Shown here: positions 1 through 7,509 of the stretch, piece by piece
Layout: each line of letters begins with the position of its first letter
How positions within the stretch are numbered: position 1 is the stretch's first letter
Source of the DNA: Microterricola viridarii
Lineage (GTDB): Bacteria; Actinomycetota; Actinomycetes; Actinomycetales; Microbacteriaceae
Assembly (NCBI RefSeq): GCF_001542775.1
Contig: NZ_CP014145.1
Location: 2,356,001-2,420,000, forward strand
Length of the DNA: 64,000 bases
Direction: 5' to 3'
Made by a program: the position numbers and the translations under genes
The notes under the pieces: model-generated
The model's database searches: none
What the model was told of the DNA's origin: nothing
What the model saw: only the letters and a program-made list of their open reading frames with translations

Positions 1-295
1 GGCCGGCGTGCAGATCTGGCTCTACCCGGCGCCTTTCATCCTGCACTCCAAGCACCTCTCCATCGACGAGGATGTCGCCGTGATCGGCTCGAGCAATATG
101 GACATCCGCTCCTTCGCGCTGAACGCCGAGGTGACGATGCTCGTGCGCGGTAAGGTCTTCGTCGACCAGATGCGGTTGGTAGAGCAGCGTTATCGGGATG
201 CCGGCCGGCAGCTCACTCTCGAGGAATGGCGCAAGGAGCCGGCATCCGCGACGTTCCTCGACGGTGTCGCCCGCCTCACCTCGGCGCTGCAGTAG
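1..295 (+). CDS. Cardiolipin synthase / phospholipase D family protein, C-terminal fragment
   Basis: The reading frame is open from the left edge, so the N-terminal part lies outside the window. The visible part carries the second PLD catalytic motif: HSKHLSIDEDVAVIGSSN has the H-x-K-x4-D signature, followed by GSSNMDIRSF, typical of bacterial cardiolipin synthases. Such enzymes condense phosphatidyl groups at the cytoplasmic membrane to make cardiolipin. The fragment ends with a tail matching the family C-terminus (LVEQRY, LTLEEW). The family assignment is firm; calling it cls rather than another PLD-type phosphatidyltransferase is inference because the first HKD motif and membrane segments are not visible. 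Confidence 0.85.
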   Translation, partial: AGVQIWLYPAPFILHSKHLSIDEDVAVIGSSNMDIRSFALNAEVTMLVRGKVFVDQMRLVEQRYRDAGRQLTLEEWRKEPASATFLDGVARLTSALQ

Positions 296-441
296 CCGGT
301 CGCCCAGGCACGCAGAGTGCTTGGCTCCGCGACCCAGTTCTGAAAGCCCCGATAGTCGCTCTCGAGGCGCGGCCATACCGCCGAGTAGAGCAGCGCGCCG
401 GGGGCGACAAGTCCGAGGACGAACGCCAGCCATCGCGTCAT
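190..441 (-). CDS. Possible small membrane protein, doubtful
   Basis: An 84-codon frame starts at an ATG with a hydrophobic stretch (WLAFVLGLVAPGALLYSAVW) that could be one membrane segment. Its last 100 bases run antisense through the 3' end of the cardiolipin synthase gene, and that part of the product looks like shadow translation. No ribosome binding site is convincing. It may be a remnant of a membrane-protein gene or a chance frame; no family is recognised. Confidence 0.2.
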   Translation of the reverse strand: MTRWLAFVLGLVAPGALLYSAVWPRLESDYRGFQNWVAEPSTLRAWATGYCSAEVRRATPSRNVADAGSLRHSSRVSCRPASR

Positions 442-516
442 TCTGAGCGCGCGCGAATCAGCGCCGTTGATCAGGAGCTGAACAACAGCGGCGAGGCCGA
501 CGTCGCGCACGCGATC

Positions 517-550
517 AAAAGAAAAACCCCGGCCGCGGCCGGGACTTTCT
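517..550 (-). terminator. Rho-independent terminator of tRNA-Arg
   Basis: A perfect 16-bp GC palindrome (528-543) is followed on the minus strand by a T-rich run (526-517). It lies 45 bases downstream of the tRNA-Arg 3' end and in the right orientation to end that transcript. Confidence 0.75.
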
Positions 551-587
551 CAACGTGCGCAAGCAATGACCGCACTCATCGCGTTGG

Positions 588-659
588 TGCCCCTGGAGGG
601 ACTCGAACCCCCAACCCTTTCCTTAGGACGGAACTGCTCTTCCATTGAGCTACAGAGGC
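588..659 (-). tRNA. tRNA-Arg (anticodon CCT)
   Basis: The minus strand folds into a full cloverleaf. The acceptor stem is GCCTCTG with CAGGGGC, the D arm is GCTC/GAGC, and the anticodon loop GTCCTAA reads CCT, so it decodes AGG. The T arm is GGGGG-TTCGAGT-CCCTC and the discriminator is A. CCA is not encoded. This is the intact copy; a decayed relative lies at 2031-2100. Confidence 0.93.
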
Positions 660-751
660 TGACCACAAGAGTTTACCGGGTGCGGATGCCGCAATCGGCA
701 CCTGAGTCGGTCCGGTGTGGCGGCTGGGTTCGTGGCGGCGCTGCCCGTCTC

Positions 752-1920
752 CTAGAGATCGAGTGCCCAGCCCAGCACGAAGGGAAACGTCAGAAGCGCC
801 GCGACGATCGCGCACATGACCACGGTGACCCACGCGGCCGACCGGCGCCGCAGCCGCTGCCCCGGAACGGCAATGTCGGTTCTCGGTCGATGCGCGCGGG
901 GATCGGAATATGTAACCGCCTGGTGTGTGAGTTCCGCGCCAACAACCTCGGCGAAGAGGATCATCGACGTGGTCTCCGTGCGGTCCGACCGGCGGCGGAA
1001 GCGGTTCGACACCACGATCATGCGGTCCTCAACGACCTCGATGTCCCAGTGTCGTCCGTAGTCGATCAGGGCGGCCATGACATCCGGCGTCAGGAGTTGG
1101 AGCGCATCAAGCTCGTACCCCTCCGGCACGTAGACCGCGAAATGGCGGTCGAAGTCCCCTCGAGAGAGAGCCGCTGTCGACTGGGCAGGTATTGCCGCAA
1201 GCTGCCGTTCCGTTGTGAGTCGATCATGAGGTGCGGCAATGACCGCGGCATCTTCATCTGCAGGAATCGGAAGGCCGAGCGCGGACCCTTGGGATCGTTC
1301 TTGCCGCCCGAGTAGCCGGCGACGGCGATCTGCAGATCCGGTTCGCAGCCGGCCCAGCCGCCGGACCGCGAAAAGCCCGACAGCGAAAAGCCGGACAGTG
1401 AAAAATGAGAGCGGAACAGGGAGCGCGCGTCATTCCCGGGCGCGCGTCCCCACTGCCTGGCCTTGGCATTCTTCCTGGCGCCGGCGTCGTCTCCCTCGGC
1501 AAAGAAGATCCCCCGGGGCGGGGGCTCGGTGCCATACCGGGCGAAGGACAGGCCACGCTCCGCCGCGAACCTCCGGAAGGCGATCTCTCGGCGAAGTTCC
1601 GTCGGCCCGCTCAGGAGCACCGCAGCAAAGACACCAGCCATGAGGCCGCCCCAGAAAACGACGACGGTCAGGAGGCCGCGAGCCCACTCGAGCCAGTCGG
1701 GGAGGACGACCGTGACGGGGATCTCGAATACCAACGCCGTCCAGCAGAGTGCGATCGCCGCGAAGGGCACGAGCAGCAGCGCGCCCAGCGCGGCGTTGCG
1801 GAAAATGGCCGGTTGCTCGGCACGCACCTCCTGCCAGCTCACCAGTCTCGGCCACTCGCGGCGGAGCTGCGTGAGCCGATCCGCAGACGGACCGCGGTAT
1901 CCGGAGTTGCCTGTCTGCAT
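752..1920 (-). pseudogene. Conserved membrane protein gene interrupted by a one-base frameshift
   Basis: Two adjacent minus-strand frames together make one protein. The first (from ATG 1920) has two membrane segments (about residues 31-55 and 70-95), then a soluble domain ending in QRLSLEG. The second continues as DFDRHFAVYVPEGYELDALQ once one G is added to the run at 1156-1159, and ends with a third membrane segment (VTVVMCAIVAALLTFPFVLG) at stop 752. The joined protein of about 389 residues resembles an uncharacterised membrane-protein family I recall from Microbacteriaceae; no function is known to me. The break sits in a four-G homopolymer, so a base-calling error is as likely as a real mutation. 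Both halves otherwise look under normal coding constraint. Confidence 0.7.
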
Positions 1921-2030
1921 GCCCCTGTTCACCCGCACAGACTACCTACTCCTCCGCGCACAGCGGAGCGGCGTGCGGAAGCGGCGCCGCGACACAGAGC
2001 GAGCCACGATGTCGCAGGATCGAATTGCGG

Positions 2031-2100
2031 CAACCCTGGAGGGACTCGAACCCCGACCCATTCCTGGGGACGGAACTACTCGTCCGTTGAGCACAGAAGC
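2031..2100 (-). pseudogene. Decayed tRNA-Arg copy
   Basis: The segment aligns end to end with the tRNA-Arg gene at 588-659. The 21 bases at the 3' end (T arm and start of the acceptor) are identical (2034-2054 versus 591-611). It has lost one base between acceptor and D arm. Its anticodon loop reads GTCCCCA instead of GTCCTAA, and its acceptor ends no longer pair. Similarity continues about 45 bases upstream into the promoter region (2101-2147 versus 660-703), which indicates duplication of the whole transcription unit followed by decay. A working tRNA is unlikely. Confidence 0.75.
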
Positions 2101-2147
2101 CGACCCCAAGACGTCGTTACCGGGTGCGGACGCCGCAACCGACACCT

Positions 2148-2195
2148 TTGTTTGGCAGCCCGGTTGTTTGGCAGCCCGGTTGTTTGGCAGCCCGG
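2148..2195. repeat. Tandem repeat, three 16-bp units
   Basis: The unit TTGTTTGGCAGCCCGG occurs three times head to tail without mismatch. It begins exactly where the similarity between the two tRNA-Arg upstream regions ends. No coding role is apparent. Confidence 0.9.
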
Positions 2196-2280
2196 TGTGG
2201 CACCGGTCGCAGCTGGGCGCGACCACATGGCGTCGTCTCCCTCGCCGGTCGGCCCGCCTCAGACTGCCCCATCCCCGTTG

Positions 2281-2313
2281 GCTTGAGGGAGCTTGCGACC
2301 GAAGCCCCGAGCG
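2281..2313. repeat. Isolated copy of the GAGGGAGCTTGCGACCGAAG repeat arm
   Basis: The segment matches the B arm of the composite repeat array at 3882-4603. It lies just beyond the 3' end of the HNH endonuclease gene, while the array lies beyond its 5' end, so the gene is flanked by members of one repeat family. Confidence 0.8.
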
Positions 2314-2341
2314 ATTGCGCGGGCACTGCGTATGCGATGGT

Positions 2342-3748
2342 TCAGAACGGCGGAGTCTCGTCGAACACGAGCTGCGGTTCAGGCGCCGGTTTCGCGCCCG
2401 GTGGCGCTGGCGCCGGTGGCGAATGCTCAACCCGCGACGGCGTCGTCACGTACACCCGCCCACTCGGTGACGTCCACCGCAGCACGCCCTGGCCGAGTTG
2501 CTCCACCCGCCAGCGGGAGTTGTGCTTGAGCCGGTGGTGCTTCTTACAGAGGCAGGCGAGGTTGTCTTCCGCTGTCCAGCCGCCATTCTCCCACGCCCGA
2601 GTGTGGTCGGTCTCGGAGTACACGGCTTTGCAGGTACAGCCGGGGAACCGGCAGATGTCGTCCCGGTAGAGAATCCACCGGCGCAATCCGGCCGTCAGCC
2701 GGTACTGCGTCGGGTCCAGCTGCAACGGGGTGCCATCGACCGGATCGGTCAGGATGCGGTGCAGGGTCGGTGCTTGTGCGACCAGCCGGCGAGCCGTGTC
2801 GGCGTCGATCGGGCCATAGCCATGCAGTTCGGCCGGCTCTTCCGATGTGCCGATCAGGGTGTCGATGCTGATGGTCAGTTGCGGGACGGCGACGAACACT
2901 TCCGGTTGCGAAAACGCGATGCCGGGCAAGTGCGAGCGCGTCGTAGTCGCCCCGGCATCCTCGGCCGGTTGCTCGGGCAGCCCGAGCAGCAGTTCGGCGG
3001 CGATGTCCACCGCGAGTTGGGCGTGTGTGCCGGAGCCTAAGATTCCGGCCGCGGTAGGTGCGTCGAGTGATGCAGCACCGGCAAGTTCGGCGGCCTCCTT
3101 CTGCGCGGCGGTGGCGAGGTCGCCGACCCGGGTCGCAATCGCCAGGGCCTTCTCACCCTCCAAGTAGAGGTGCAGCCAGGCCATCCCGTCGGCATCCGGT
3201 TCGAAGACCATCCGCCGGTCCGCGCGGGAGCGTTCTGCCCGCACGGCGAGGGAGTCCGGATGCAGCCGGTCCCGGAGCCGCGCCACGGCTTTCCGGAACG
3301 CGGAGGCATCCATCGTGCGCGCCTTGGCCAGGGCGTCCTCTTGAAAGCGGGCGTGTAGATGCGGCGGCAGCAGCACAGCGGCGGCGAGAATCTCGCGGGC
3401 ATGCCGCAGGGTGATCACGCCGGCCCCGAGATCGTCCAGAGTGTTCTGGAACGGACCGCACAACTGCGTGGCCTCGTAGATCAGGGCGACCATGGTGCGC
3501 TCGTGCACGCGCAGGATGAGGGCCAGCTCGGCGGTGATGCTGCGCCTCGCGAACTCCTCGTCCAACTCCGGCCGGCCTCCCAGCGGGTCGGCGATCGCCA
3601 CGGCCCGGCGCACCGTGGAATCAATTCGGCGATACCGGTCCGCCTGCACGAAACACTCCAACGAGGCGCCGCTCGACAGCTCGGCCAGATCAACGTCGAG
3701 CACCGGGTCGAACCCGGCTTCTGGAGCCTGCGACGTCGCTGGTTTCAT
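2342..3748 (-). CDS. DUF222 / HNH endonuclease domain protein (13E12-repeat type)
   Basis: This 468-residue protein has an N-terminal DUF222 region (about residues 20-330). Its C-terminal HNH domain carries CRFPGCTCKAVYSETDHTRA and NLACLCKKHHRLKH, with the paired cysteines and His-Asn-His ligands of HNH nucleases. Proteins of this design occur in many copies in actinobacterial genomes and are thought to be mobile or selfish nucleases; the substrate is unknown. An upstream ATG at 3820 would add 24 residues rich in Arg and Trp that look non-coding, so ATG 3748 is preferred. Repeat copies lie on both sides (2281-2313 and 3882-4603), and the gene stands alone, which fits an acquired element. Confidence 0.85.
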   Translation of the reverse strand: MKPATSQAPEAGFDPVLDVDLAELSSGASLECFVQADRYRRIDSTVRRAVAIADPLGGRPELDEEFARRSITAELALILRVHERTMVALIYEATQLCGPFQNTLDDLGAGVITLRHAREILAAAVLLPPHLHARFQEDALAKARTMDASAFRKAVARLRDRLHPDSLAVRAERSRADRRMVFEPDADGMAWLHLYLEGEKALAIATRVGDLATAAQKEAAELAGAASLDAPTAAGILGSGTHAQLAVDIAAELLLGLPEQPAEDAGATTTRSHLPGIAFSQPEVFVAVPQLTISIDTLIGTSEEPAELHGYGPIDADTARRLVAQAPTLHRILTDPVDGTPLQLDPTQYRLTAGLRRWILYRDDICRFPGCTCKAVYSETDHTRAWENGGWTAEDNLACLCKKHHRLKHNSRWRVEQLGQGVLRWTSPSGRVYVTTPSRVEHSPPAPAPPGAKPAPEPQLVFDETPPF

Positions 3749-3881
3749 GACTTCAGCGTGCCACCACCCTCTGACACTGAAAGCCGTAAAACGGGCCAAA
3801 ACAGGCACTTTTCGAGGCATCCTCGGTTTCCGTTACCTGATCGTGACCTTCGCGAACGCCACCGGGGCCGCAGTGTCGGGT

Positions 3882-4603
3882 CGGCTCCGAGGCTTCGCTC
3901 GTTCCTCGCTCAGCCGACAGGGAAGGGAAACCGGACGACGGCGCACTGCCCACTCCCGGCGGCTGAGGGAGCTTGCGACCGAAGCCCTGAGCGGATCCGC
4001 GGAGACTGCCGCCTGCGGCATCCGCGTCACACGCTGCCCGGGTCTCGATACGGCGCTGGCGCGCCTACTCGACCAACAGGTGTGCGTTGGCTCCAGGGCT
4101 TCGCTCGTTCCTCGCTCAGCCGACGGGGAAGGGGCTCAGCAGACGGGGAGAGCGGGACGGGACGAGGCGAGGCGCACTGCCCTCTCCCGGCGGCTGAGGG
4201 AGCTTGCGACCGAAGCCCCGAGCGGACCCGCGGGCGCCGAAGCCTGCGGCATCCGCTGCGCGCTCGTACCGGGTCTCGATACGGCGCTGGCGCGCCTACT
4301 CGACCAACGGGTGTGGGTCGGCTCCAGGGCTTCGCTCGTTCCTCGCTCAGCCGACGGGAAAGGGGGGACGGGAAGGGGGCGAAGTCGACGGGGACAGGGG
4401 CACCCAGCCGACGGGAAAGGGAAACGGGGCCACCGCGCACTGCCCTCCCCCGGCGACTGAGGGAGCTTGCGACCGAAGCCCCGAACGGCTCCGCGGAGAC
4501 TGCAGCCCGCGGCATGCGTAGAACAGGGCGGCCGGGTCTCGATACGGCGCTGGCGCGCCTACTCGACCAACAGGAAGGGCGCTGGCGCGCCTACTCGACC
4601 AAC
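3882..4603. repeat. Composite repeat array of three C-B-A units
   Basis: Three units of about 205-260 bases each hold, in order, arm C (GGCTTCGCTCGTTCCTCGCT; at 3882-3918, 4089-4124, 4320-4354), arm B (GAGGGAGCTTGCGACCGAAG; at 3961-3994, 4192-4225, 4455-4488) and box A (37 bp, from GGTCTCGATACGG to CTACTCGACCAAC; at 4041-4077, 4272-4308, 4535-4571). A fourth partial A is at 4578-4603. C and B are imperfect reverse complements, so each C-B pair can form a large hairpin. The array fills most of the 900-base gap between the HNH gene and the CHAP gene, and I see no gene in it. Single copies recur at 2281, 50883-50992 and 62694. Confidence 0.9.
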
Positions 4604-4649
4604 GGGAAGGGCGCCGGCGACGGGAGAGGGGAACGAGGCGCGGCGCGGC

Positions 4650-5762
4650 CTACGGCGGCGGGTACAGGAACAGGTCGACGTCGCCGATCGGAACGGTGCG
4701 CCGGTGGTAGGAGTGGTCGTTGCCCCAGTTATATTCCTCGAGCACGACGGTGCCGTCTCCGGGCACCGACTGCACGTAGGCGACGTGATTACCGGTGAAC
4801 CAGGCCACAGCACCGGTGATGGGCTCGTAGCTGGTGGTCCAGCCGTGGTCGTTCCATGCGTTGGCCCAGTTGTAGGCGCTGCCGCCTCCCGGGGTGAGGT
4901 TCGACCAGACCCACTTGAAGGAACCCGTCGCGCCGGCATCACGGTTGAGCCTCCAGGCGACGAAGTCGACGCACTCGCGGTAGTAGTAGCCGAGCGGTGA
5001 GAGCCCACCGCCCTGGTCGTCGGTCAGCTCCCAGGGCCACGGGTAGTCATCGCCTTCTTGGCGCACACCCGGTGTGGTGTTGGCGCCGGCGCGCACGCGG
5101 GCACTTGCGGCCTCCGCCGCTGCGTCAGCCGCGGCCTGCTCGGCGGCCAGACGCTCGGCCTCGAGGGTGAGCCGCTGGATCTCCTCCGAGCTCACCGCGG
5201 TGAAGCCGTCGCTGGAGATGGTGACCTCGGGCGAGAAGCTCGTGATCTTGACGCTCTGGGCACCGGCCGTGCTCGCTGCGCGGGAGCTGCTGGAAGCGAA
5301 GTCCATCCCGCCGTCGACGCCGAGCGCGTAGGCCGGGAGCGCCGCTGTCAGGAACAGTCCGGGCACGACAGCGAAGGTCACCAGCGAGCGCATGGCGGTT
5401 CGACGGGTGGCTTGTGGGCGTCGCGGGCCCTGCAGCGCTCGGCGCAGTGGAGCGGATGCCGCGGCGGCCCGCTGCACGCTGTCGCGCATCGCACGGCCCA
5501 GTGCTGCATCGGCACGCGGCACGGCGGGCGCCGGATCGACCCCAACGTCTGCAGAAGTGGCGGCCGAGGACTGCTGCGGCACGCTCGGGCGTTCAACGGG
5601 AACGACGACACCGGTAGAAAGAGCACCGACTGTCGCGGTCTCGTCCTCGGCGGCCTGTGCGGCGGCCTCGCGAGCCCACTGTTCGCGCATCTCGCGCCTG
5701 CTCGGCAGGGCGGCATCCGTGCCCGGCTCGCCATCGAGTCGGTGTGATGCGGCTTCAGTCAC
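4650..5762 (-). CDS. Secreted CHAP-domain cell-wall hydrolase
   Basis: This 370-residue protein has a long cytoplasmic N-terminal region (about 1-125, rich in Ala and charged residues). A single membrane or signal segment ends in LPAYA (about 130-150), followed by a short module containing ITSFSPEVTISSDGFTAVSS, an Ala/Glu-rich coiled-coil stretch and a C-terminal CHAP domain (about 245-370). The catalytic Cys is in YYRECVDFVAWRLN and the His in GNHVAYVQS. CHAP enzymes cleave peptidoglycan as amidases or endopeptidases. The start is set at GTG 5762 because AAAGGA sits 6 bases upstream; an upstream GTG at 5783 has no such site. The post-signal module is shared with the NlpC/P60 protein at 7510-8343. 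Confidence 0.85.
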   Translation of the reverse strand: MTEAASHRLDGEPGTDAALPSRREMREQWAREAAAQAAEDETATVGALSTGVVVPVERPSVPQQSSAATSADVGVDPAPAVPRADAALGRAMRDSVQRAAAASAPLRRALQGPRRPQATRRTAMRSLVTFAVVPGLFLTAALPAYALGVDGGMDFASSSSRAASTAGAQSVKITSFSPEVTISSDGFTAVSSEEIQRLTLEAERLAAEQAAADAAAEAASARVRAGANTTPGVRQEGDDYPWPWELTDDQGGGLSPLGYYYRECVDFVAWRLNRDAGATGSFKWVWSNLTPGGGSAYNWANAWNDHGWTTSYEPITGAVAWFTGNHVAYVQSVPGDGTVVLEEYNWGNDHSYHRRTVPIGDVDLFLYPPP

Positions 5763-5841
5763 GCGTGGTCCTTTGGTGTGCACGAGCCACGTCGGCGGGG
5801 GGCCGGGTCGCGGTGCTTCGTGCCTGGGGGCTTCATGCGAG

Positions 5842-5861
5842 TGGAGCCCGGGAGGGCTCCA
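5842..5861. other. GC hairpin between the DUF1269 and CHAP genes
   Basis: GGAGCCC and GGGCTCC form a stem around a four-base loop. It lies about 90 bases downstream of the DUF1269 gene stop and about 80 upstream of the CHAP start, on the same transcribed strand. No T run follows, so it is at best a weak terminator or part of a structured leader. Confidence 0.4.
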
Positions 5862-5947
5862 ACCCAGCCCACATTACGGGAGCATCACGGCCTTGTCACC
5901 CATTATCTCGGCAAGCTTCAGCCACCCCTTGAGGGTTCGGAGCGACG

Positions 5948-6475
5948 CTACTCGTACGCCCTGACGACCTCTTCGTCGAGCTCCTCGTCGTCAACGGCGA
6001 GCTCCGTCACAGTCACCCGAGTGGCATGCGCCAGGAGCTTCTGCACCTCGTCGCTCTCCCCCGGCTCCACCACGAGCACGATCCCGGCGCTGCCGGCATC
6101 CAGTGTTTCGCTGATCAACTCGAGATCCTTCGACGGCGTCTTTCGCGCGATGTGCCCGGCGATGGCACCGATTCCTGCACCCGATCCGCCGGCCACCAGC
6201 AGCGCACCGCCGAGGGCGACAGCCGGGAACAGGGCGACGGCCAAGCCACCGGCGAGCCCGATGCCCAGGCCCTTCCGGACACCGTGGTGTTTGCCGCCGT
6301 CATCACGTTTCGGAATGCTGAGCTTGCCCTCCATGTCGCGCTTGATCACCGCCGCGTCGAAGGAGGTGTGCTTGTCTGCAGCCTTGTAGTGCTCGTGGAT
6401 CTGCTCGAAGTCGGCCACCGCCTCTTCTTCTGTGGCGTACTGCGCAGCAATGGCGACATATGCCTGATCGGCCAT
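5948..6475 (-). CDS. DUF1269-like general stress family protein
   Basis: The protein has 175 residues. The N-terminal part (YVAIAAQYATEEEAVADFEQ) resembles the start of DUF1269 and general-stress proteins. A glycine/alanine-rich hydrophobic hairpin (about residues 68-108) could lie in or on the membrane. A C-terminal beta-alpha module ends in an acidic tail. Proteins of this type are linked to stress responses in actinobacteria but their molecular role is unknown. GGGAG sits 7 bases upstream of the ATG, supporting the start. It is followed on the same strand by the CHAP hydrolase. Confidence 0.65.
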   Translation of the reverse strand: MADQAYVAIAAQYATEEEAVADFEQIHEHYKAADKHTSFDAAVIKRDMEGKLSIPKRDDGGKHHGVRKGLGIGLAGGLAVALFPAVALGGALLVAGGSGAGIGAIAGHIARKTPSKDLELISETLDAGSAGIVLVVEPGESDEVQKLLAHATRVTVTELAVDDEELDEEVVRAYE

Positions 6476-6595
6476 CTCGAAGCTCCCGTCTGTGCCCGCG
6501 GCATTCGCGCCGACTGGCGCCGCCTGCTCGGTCGTTGGGGAGACTCTAGGCTGACCGCGCTGCTGCGGCCATCACGCGCATTGGGTGACTCGTGG

Positions 6596-7093
6596 CTACG
6601 CGGCTGGCTCCAGAAACTCGCCCCACTCGGGTAAGACGCGTTCGGTGCTGCGCAGCTGCCACCCGCCCTCGCGGGGCACGTATGGCGTGAAACGCAGCTG
6701 CCAGCCCATCTCGGCTGGCGTTCTGTCGCTCTTGGTGTTGTTGCAGCGCAGGCAGCAGGCGACGAGGTTCTCCCACGTGTCACGCCCGCCGCGGGAGCGC
6801 GGCAGCACGTGGTCGATCGTGCTGGCCGACTTGCCGCAGTACGCGCAGCGGTGCTCGTCGCGGCGCAGCACTCCCCGTCGGCTGACCGGCACCATCCGGC
6901 CGCGTGGGATCCGCACGTAACGGGTCAGCAGGATGACCGACGGGCGGTCCCAGACACCCGAGGTCGCCCACACGGGGTGCCCAGTGTCGATCTGCAGTAC
7001 GCGCGCCTTCTCGTTCATCACGAGCGCGAGGGCTCGCTTGAAGGTCACGACGGCGAGCGGTTCGTAGCCGGCATTCAACACCAGTGTGTGCAT
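6596..7093 (-). CDS. HNH endonuclease family protein (actinobacterial 165-aa type)
   Basis: The protein has 165 residues, beginning MHTLVLNAGYEPLAVVTFKR. The central HNH motif runs from CAYCGKSASTIDHVLPRSRG to CLRCNNTKSD, with two CxxC pairs that bind a structural metal and the DH catalytic pair. This short HNH family is widespread as a single-copy gene in actinobacteria; its DNA target is not known. GAGAGG lies 6 bases before ATG 7093. A longer frame to 7300 exists but crosses a terminator hairpin and looks non-coding. Confidence 0.85.
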   Translation of the reverse strand: MHTLVLNAGYEPLAVVTFKRALALVMNEKARVLQIDTGHPVWATSGVWDRPSVILLTRYVRIPRGRMVPVSRRGVLRRDEHRCAYCGKSASTIDHVLPRSRGGRDTWENLVACCLRCNNTKSDRTPAEMGWQLRFTPYVPREGGWQLRSTERVLPEWGEFLEPAA

Positions 7094-7202
7094 GGTCATC
7101 CTCTCGAAGCAGGCTGCACGGCTTGCAGCCATTCGACTCTCCTGACGGATGAGGGCACGGAGCGAGCGATCACACACTGGTTGTTGAGAGCTGGTTCTTA
7201 AC

Positions 7203-7238
7203 GAAAAAAGGACACCGTCATGGTGACAGTGTCCTTCG
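7203..7238 (-). terminator. Strong intrinsic terminator upstream of the HNH gene
   Basis: AAGGACAC pairs with GTGTCCTT around a smaller inner stem, and six T follow on the minus strand. The nearest upstream gene on that strand (NlpC/P60) already ends at its own palindrome 7453-7496. This one therefore terminates something starting between 7239 and 7452, or acts as an attenuator in the HNH leader. The 7239-7452 stretch holds no gene I can support. Confidence 0.75.
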
Positions 7239-7452
7239 AACCACGTTGTGGCTGGGGTGTGTGTGACTGCTGTGCCTCCGGGCAAACAGGCAGCGGGCAT
7301 CCGTGGTGTGAATGTTCCGCGCCCTGTCCATTGGCTCTCCGAGAATCTCTCAGTACGTCAGAGCTTCAGGGTAAACCACTTTTCTGCCGAGACCGAGCCG
7401 CAGCGAGCCCAGAGCCCAACGCGCCTTTCCGAGTTCACCCGGCGTTCAACGA

Positions 7453-7496
7453 CGAAGGGGGCGAACGGATGCCGCGGCATCCGTTCGCCCCCTTCG
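7453..7496. terminator. Perfect 44-bp palindrome after the NlpC/P60 gene
   Basis: The two 22-base halves are exact reverse complements without a loop. The centre contains GGATGCC paired with GGCATCC. It starts 14 bases past the stop of the NlpC/P60 gene and probably ends that transcript, although no T run follows. Confidence 0.7.
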
Positions 7497-7509
7497 CTCA
7501 GCTGACGTG

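Noticed and set aside
591..2054. 21-bp direct repeats at tRNA-Arg as attL/attR of an integrated element
   Set aside because: Similarity continues through the whole tRNA and its promoter, and no integrase or other mobile gene lies between the copies. Duplication and decay fits better.
2148..4603. CRISPR array
   Set aside because: The 16-bp tandem units have no spacers, and the larger units are composite hairpins with related, not unique, intervening DNA. No cas gene is present.
3359..4798. Long plus-strand frames over the HNH gene start and repeat array
   Set aside because: They translate repeats and antisense DNA into Arg/Ser/Gly-rich sequence; the repeated peptides come from the DNA repeats.
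5763..5947. Possible c-di-AMP (ydaO) riboswitch before the CHAP hydrolase
   Set aside because: The position and gene type fit, and GCTCCGAACCC and GGGTGA occur, but the conserved core and closing stem of the ydaO fold are not found in order. A covariance-model scan would decide.
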